Origin: a virus
Strand: one strand, 5' to 3'
DNA: 57,811 bases
Virus record (IMG/VR): IMGVR_UViG_3300044641_001974
Location: 1-57,811 of that record
Of the stretch, positions 53,759 to 57,811 are shown piece by piece (position 1 is the stretch's first letter; each line of letters begins with the position of its first letter). The notes beneath the pieces are model-generated. The model searched no databases. It worked only from the letters and a program-made list of their open reading frames with translations, and was not told the DNA's origin. A program made the position numbers and the translations under genes.

Positions 53759-55257
53759 AACTGAAAACCTCTGTTAGTATTTTTAGGCAAAATAATATGT
53801 AAACTCTTCTTGGCACGGGTTACGCCTACGTAAAACATGCGGTGAATGGAATCGCTATTCACCGCATATTCTGCGGCGAATCGGGAAGAAAGGTCCGTGA
53901 GCAGCATGACATGATCCGCCTCGCCTCCCTTTGCTCCGTGGATAGTGGATAACTTGACAGGCATATGGCCCTTTAGCTTACGCCCACGACGCAACGCAGC
54001 AATAATATATTCCCGTTTATCTTCCGATATCTTGGTCAAAGCCTCATGCCAGATTACATCTGTCAGTAAGCCATGCTTTTCTTTGAGCGTGTGTATGGTG
54101 TGTAATTCGTCGGGAAGTGCCTTGGGTAGGCGCTTATGTCCTCGAGCCACGAAGTCTGCATCAAGATAGCGGTAGACGTTTACTACGGCAGGGGTCTCCA
54201 CTTCTAGCCCTTTGCGTAGCTGTTCCCAAGTGTATACGGCTTCGATCATGTTCTCAGGTAGCGAGCGTTGGCCGTGGCGTTCATAAATAATGCCAAGGCT
54301 TTTTAGCCAGCCATGCACTTCGTTCAAAAGGTAGTTGGTAGAGGCTAGGATTAGCCACTCTCCTGTGGTTACGTCCACATCCTCAAAACGCTGGTAAGTC
54401 TGTACTGCCCCCTCAAAGTTCCTTGGCTTCCATTCCTTGGCTTGGCGGTGTCTGATGCGCTGCACAATATCTTCTGCCACCGCATGCACCTTGGCAGGTA
54501 CACGCCAAGACTGCTCGAGTACTGTGATCTTGCCTTCAAAGTTTAAAAAGGCATCCACATCTGCCCCCGCCCATGTAAAAACTGCCTGGTCATCATCCCC
54601 AGCAATGTAGACTCGCTTGGCCTTGGCAGCAAGTATTTCTACAAGATTCCATTGCAAGCGGCTCAAATCCTGAGCTTCATCTATGATAAGCGCCTCTAAT
54701 GCAGGTAGCTTGTCGGGCTCGTTGACAATCTGCTCGAGCATGTCGGTAAAGTCAATTAATTCCCTAGATTGCTTATAGTGACGATAAGCACGCTCAACAT
54801 ACTCAAAGTGATGCCACTCAATATCAAGATTGCTACGATTGTAATAAGCTCGTAGGTCTTCGCCCTTAATACGAGCGATGTTGATTTCAGACAAAATAGG
54901 ATTGTCCGCTCTGACCATAAACTCTTCTTCACCCAATTCAATATTGATTTCAATTCCTGTCTCCTTACTAAACTCTCTGTAGTTCTCTGGTTTCATAATG
55001 TCGTTGGCAGATATGTGCAAACAACGAAAAGCCAAGCTGTGCAGGGTTCTGAACCACGGGAAGTCAATCTTCTCGTTTAGGTGTGGGAACTTCTGTATGG
55101 CTCGTTCTTTTGCCTCGTTGGAGGCTTTCTTTGTAAATGAAAAATATCCAATGCTAGAAGAGGGTATGCCCTCTTCCAATTCCTTTTCCACAATAGACAA
55201 CAGATATGTTGTCTTTCCGCTTCCGGGTGGACCAAAGATTTTATGGATATGGCTCAA
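53755..55257 (-). CDS. UvrD/Rep-like SF1 DNA helicase (500 aa)
   Basis: All SF1A motifs are present: Walker A GPPGSGKTT (9-17), FTKKASNEAKERA (Ia), IIDEAQDLS (Walker B, ~191), AGDDDQAVFTWAGA (III), VLEQSWR (IV), LSTIHGAKGGEADHVML (V) and YVGVTRAKKSLHII (VI). At 500 aa it is shorter than cellular UvrD, lacking most of 1B/2B. It would unwind DNA at the phage fork. Overlaps primase (4 nt) and the 48-aa gene (4 nt). Confidence 0.9.
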   Translation of the reverse strand: MSHIHKIFGPPGSGKTTYLLSIVEKELEEGIPSSSIGYFSFTKKASNEAKERAIQKFPHLNEKIDFPWFRTLHSLAFRCLHISANDIMKPENYREFSKETGIEINIELGEEEFMVRADNPILSEINIARIKGEDLRAYYNRSNLDIEWHHFEYVERAYRHYKQSRELIDFTDMLEQIVNEPDKLPALEALIIDEAQDLSRLQWNLVEILAAKAKRVYIAGDDDQAVFTWAGADVDAFLNFEGKITVLEQSWRVPAKVHAVAEDIVQRIRHRQAKEWKPRNFEGAVQTYQRFEDVDVTTGEWLILASTNYLLNEVHGWLKSLGIIYERHGQRSLPENMIEAVYTWEQLRKGLEVETPAVVNVYRYLDADFVARGHKRLPKALPDELHTIHTLKEKHGLLTDVIWHEALTKISEDKREYIIAALRRGRKLKGHMPVKLSTIHGAKGGEADHVMLLTDLSSRFAAEYAVNSDSIHRMFYVGVTRAKKSLHIILPKNTNRGFQL

Positions 55258-56783
55258 AATGGCGACCCTTCACGCATCTCTGGGGTTTGGAAGGGGGCGC
55301 TTTGTTTCTTGAAGTTAGGCACTCTCCAGCAACGTACTGTCCTGCCTTTTAGGAAGAGAGGTACAGGTGCGCCACCAATATCCCGTAGGCGCTGTGCCAT
55401 CTTAGGTGCAGTCAGTCCTGTAAAATTATTGCGTTTGAGGTGAAGCTCAAGGTCCTTGATCCTAAAGTAAGTCTGCCCATCCTCGTCAGATATCCATGGA
55501 CGGCCAAGCAAGAGCTCGTCACGATCTAACGCTTGTTGCATATGCGTACAGAACTCTTCAAGCAAGTCCATAAACTTACCTGTAATGCTGGTGTCCTCAG
55601 AAGCCTCAGTAATCTGCTCTGTTTCCACCATTTCTTTTAACAGGGCGTTCAATAGCCCCTCCCAATCCTGTTTACGCAGGGTAGGTGGCAGTAGGTTTAA
55701 CTTTTCAACGCACGATTTTTGAAACGCTGTTTGAATAAAAAGGCTGTCTGTATCAAGTTCAACTCGATTTCCGTTGACGTCAAGGAACCATAGTGGAGGC
55801 TCTGAAGCATACTTTGAAAGCGAACTGAGTTGGGGAGCGTCAGGGCCGTCACCGCCGATACCATGCTTCCTTGTTCGGCACAGTCCCGAGTTACAGAAGG
55901 AGTTGAGTGGCGCATCCTTGCACTTATAACGGTAATCTTTTTTACCAGCTTGTTTTGTAATGAGCTCAAGTTCTTTCATTCCTAAAGGTGGACTCATGTA
56001 TTTGATGTTGTATTCCATGAGCTTGTCTTCCCAGCCCACCGGATGTGCTTTCTTAAGATAAACTCCGATGGCAAAGAGGCCATTATTGCGGGTCCCTTCT
56101 GGAAACCCTTGAGTGCATAACGCTTGCAAACACGGTGGACCATCCTTAATCGGATTGTCCGCTTCTTTCGGAGCCTCTGGTATCGACAGCGGCGTATCTT
56201 GGACGTTTGATTCGTACAGCTCATAGAACTCTGAAAGAGTCGCAGCACTCCCGTCAGATTTGATGGCATAGCGTGTTCCTTTATCTCCTGCAAAGTAAGG
56301 CAGGTTTAAGAAATTACCCGTGTCGCCACGGTCTACTAATATCTCAGATTGTTTTGGAAAAATCTCTCGCCCTGCTTCTCCTAACAAAGCAGCACAAGTT
56401 TTTAAATAGTTTTGCATTAGGCGTGCAGCTACAGGTTCTTTTACAAATAAGAACACATGCGCACCGCCTGATTTGCTACGGCATACAACTAAAGGCAGAT
56501 TTAAATCTGCAATCTTTTTAACAAGAGCGTGATGGTCAAGGGGATACTGATCGATATCAATACAACCCCATATGCAAGTATTGTCAGACCTAATAGGAAT
56601 GATCCCAAGACTAGGCTCCACCCCATCCAGATGATTACTCCACAGCTCGTCCACTGGTGGTTGTCGTACCACAACTGCCTTGCCCGCTTGTTTGCCGTCT
56701 CCACGTGACTTCTCAATCCGATAGGTGCCATATGCAATATCTAGCCCTTCGAATATAGATTTGAATTTCTCGATGTCCGCCAT
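55254..56783 (-). CDS. AEP-type primase (509 aa)
   Basis: The N-terminal archaeo-eukaryotic primase domain has CIDIDQY (Asp76-Ile-Asp78), CRSKSGGAHVFLF (SxGGxH, 103-113) and TGNFLNLPYF, the catalytic acids and nucleotide-binding His of AEP primases, most like the TOTE-type. A Cys-rich stretch (SFCNSGLCRTRKHG) probably binds zinc, and the C-terminal half is helical. It would prime DNA for the family A polymerase. There is no DnaG-like gene in the window. Confidence 0.72.
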   Translation of the reverse strand: MADIEKFKSIFEGLDIAYGTYRIEKSRGDGKQAGKAVVVRQPPVDELWSNHLDGVEPSLGIIPIRSDNTCIWGCIDIDQYPLDHHALVKKIADLNLPLVVCRSKSGGAHVFLFVKEPVAARLMQNYLKTCAALLGEAGREIFPKQSEILVDRGDTGNFLNLPYFAGDKGTRYAIKSDGSAATLSEFYELYESNVQDTPLSIPEAPKEADNPIKDGPPCLQALCTQGFPEGTRNNGLFAIGVYLKKAHPVGWEDKLMEYNIKYMSPPLGMKELELITKQAGKKDYRYKCKDAPLNSFCNSGLCRTRKHGIGGDGPDAPQLSSLSKYASEPPLWFLDVNGNRVELDTDSLFIQTAFQKSCVEKLNLLPPTLRKQDWEGLLNALLKEMVETEQITEASEDTSITGKFMDLLEEFCTHMQQALDRDELLLGRPWISDEDGQTYFRIKDLELHLKRNNFTGLTAPKMAQRLRDIGGAPVPLFLKGRTVRCWRVPNFKKQSAPFQTPEMREGSPF

Positions 56784-56891
56784 CCGAATTCTTCTTTCTA
56801 GTTAATAGGGTGGGACTACTCGCTCCACTACTGCACCCCGGTAAGGATACATTCTTGGCCATGTGTAGAATCTGCTTTCGTCCCTAAAACA

Positions 56892-57659
56892 TTAGAATGG
56901 CACTGTTTCGCTTGCTGTTTCTTCGCTCTGGTGCTTGACTTTAACTTCACCGCTACCGATTGAATTAGCAAACGACTTTGCCGCTGCGTATATATTCTGA
57001 TCTTCAACAGAGCCTACACGCTCAATCTCCCAACCATACCACTTGCCTTTGTCGTTAGACTCAGCTTGTGTGGTTAAGCGGTAGATTTGGCTATACATAG
57101 GTGGCGTGTATGGACCATTCTTACCCATCAGTTTTGTGCTCATCATCATGCTGTTCCACTTACGGCTCTTTTTAAGCTGTGTAGAACGCATAACAATCAA
57201 AGCTGGGTTAGGAATGCCATCCTCGCCAAGCACCATCACGTAATGGTTTGCGGTGTTTTCCACATAATTACCATTATCAAGATAGTCTTTATTGTCGCCC
57301 GGCTCTCTATGTGTGTGCGTCAGAATATCACTAGTTGCCGTGTGAATAGCAATGGGTGCTCCACTACCTGAACCCCTTGGAGCCCATTCAATGTATTGGC
57401 GAATATATGCTGTTGGAATAACCAACAACCCTTTTTTGCCATCATACAACTCGTTGGTAACGCTATTTAATACCATGCCTGGCATAGCGCCTTCCATCTC
57501 TCCAATCTCAGGAGAAGTGCTGGTCAGTAACTTCAAGAAGGGTAAAGCAAAATCTTCTTGAGTCATGTTATTAAAACCTGACTGTGCATCCTCTTCAAAG
57601 TTAGAAGCTAATACTACTGCGGTACTACCTGTTTTTGTTGCTAGATCGTTCTTTGCCAT
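56892..57659 (-). CDS. ssDNA-binding-like protein (255 aa)
   Basis: It belongs to a widespread phage family by pattern: MTQEDFALPFLKLLTSTSPE, GMVLNSVTNELYDGKKGL and AYIRQYIEWAPRGSG. The C-terminus is acidic and ends SEETASETVPF, with a PF tip as in bacterial SSB proteins. It is next to primase and helicase. DNA binding is inferred from family and tip; the OB fold is not proven. The 108-nt gap to the primase (56784-56891) holds no convincing gene. Confidence 0.6.
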   Translation of the reverse strand: MAKNDLATKTGSTAVVLASNFEEDAQSGFNNMTQEDFALPFLKLLTSTSPEIGEMEGAMPGMVLNSVTNELYDGKKGLLVIPTAYIRQYIEWAPRGSGSGAPIAIHTATSDILTHTHREPGDNKDYLDNGNYVENTANHYVMVLGEDGIPNPALIVMRSTQLKKSRKWNSMMMSTKLMGKNGPYTPPMYSQIYRLTTQAESNDKGKWYGWEIERVGSVEDQNIYAAAKSFANSIGSGEVKVKHQSEETASETVPF

Positions 57660-57676
57660 GATTCGTGGTCCTTATT

Positions 57677-57811
57677 TCATGCTGATTTAATAGTTGCCTT
57701 CTGGCCAATGTAAGCACCAAAAAGCTCTGTCGGGAACTCGTTGCCTTGTTCCGTCATTTCTCGAACCCAAGCCTTGAGGGTTTGTGGCTCGATCTTTTCC
57801 GCTTGCTCGGC
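57677..57811 (-). CDS. 3' end of an unknown gene, cut by the window edge (44 aa)
   Basis: Open to the right edge; ends with TGA at 57677. The visible part (LKAWVREMTEQGNEFPTELF, then GAYIGQKATIKSA) looks like the C-terminus of a phage protein found beside SSB genes; I cannot name it. It is probably the first of the replication group to the right. Confidence 0.5.
   Translation of the reverse strand, partial: AEQAEKIEPQTLKAWVREMTEQGNEFPTELFGAYIGQKATIKSA

Noticed and set aside
56784-56891. Possible micro-gene of 16 codons between primase and SSB-like genes
   Set aside because: No ribosome-binding site and the length is too short to support; region treated as leader.
1-57811. Diversity-generating retroelement, tRNA genes, integrase or lysogeny repressor
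   Set aside because: No reverse transcriptase, template/variable repeat pair, cloverleaf, or recombinase was seen; the RHH protein alone is not enough for a lysogeny module.

Overview
The window is 57.8 kb of a tailed-phage genome (or a phage-like metagenomic contig). Nearly every gene is on the minus strand and most neighbours touch or overlap by 1-8 nt. The set of terminase, P22-type portal with a long helical C-terminus, capsid, two short head-tail adaptors, fibres and ejection-type proteins, with no tape-measure gene, points to a podovirus-like virion. Several small families (DUF6496- and DUF6321-like proteins, a KPGLYANI-type basic protein, a GroES-like co-chaperonin) are ones I associate with uncultured aquatic phages. 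I see no integrase, tRNA, CRISPR array or reverse transcriptase. The host cannot be named from the sequence.

Layout, read in the direction of transcription (high to low coordinates). 57.8-51.3 kb: replication genes, namely an SSB-like protein, an AEP-type primase, a UvrD-like helicase, a family A DNA polymerase with Leu at the 762-equivalent position, and a GNAT acetyltransferase. 51.3-47.1 kb: about eighteen small overlapping genes, including a ribbon-helix-helix protein and a run encoding a secreted and three single-span membrane proteins. 47.1-46.85 kb: a non-coding, repeat-rich, AT-rich stretch. 46.8-45.8 kb: terminase small subunit and a PD-(D/E)XK nuclease. 45.7-39.3 kb: accessory genes, including a shortened DnaN-like clamp and an Nmad5-like protein, many of them with a private TATAAT-type promoter followed at once by a gene-specific hairpin and a near-constant Shine-Dalgarno leader. 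39.3-39.0 kb: a cluster of palindromes and repeats. 39.0-28.0 kb: terminase large subunit, a transglycosylase fused to a PcfJ-like domain, portal, GroES-like protein, scaffold and capsid, ending in a UUCG-loop terminator. 27.97-27.1 kb: a plus-strand island with a GNAT and an HNH endonuclease. 27.0-20 kb: head decoration, small basic proteins, adaptors and repeat-rich structural proteins. 19.5-14.0 kb: five fibre genes, each followed by its own small accessory gene. 14.0-12.6 kb: lysis genes. 12.6-0.2 kb: tail hub, structural protein and four large ejection-type proteins. A plus-strand gene fragment converges on them at the left edge.

The two most unusual systems are (1) the five fibre/accessory pairs, in which the accessory family matches the C-terminal domain type of the fibre just upstream, suggesting a modular receptor-binding array; and (2) the repeated promoter-hairpin-SD modules, in which stem sequence varies from gene to gene but geometry is kept, suggesting blunt 5'-end hairpins on the transcripts. 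Other points of interest are the two-domain clamp, the transglycosylase-PcfJ fusion, the phage co-chaperonin and a double-glycine motif shared by many virion-region proteins.
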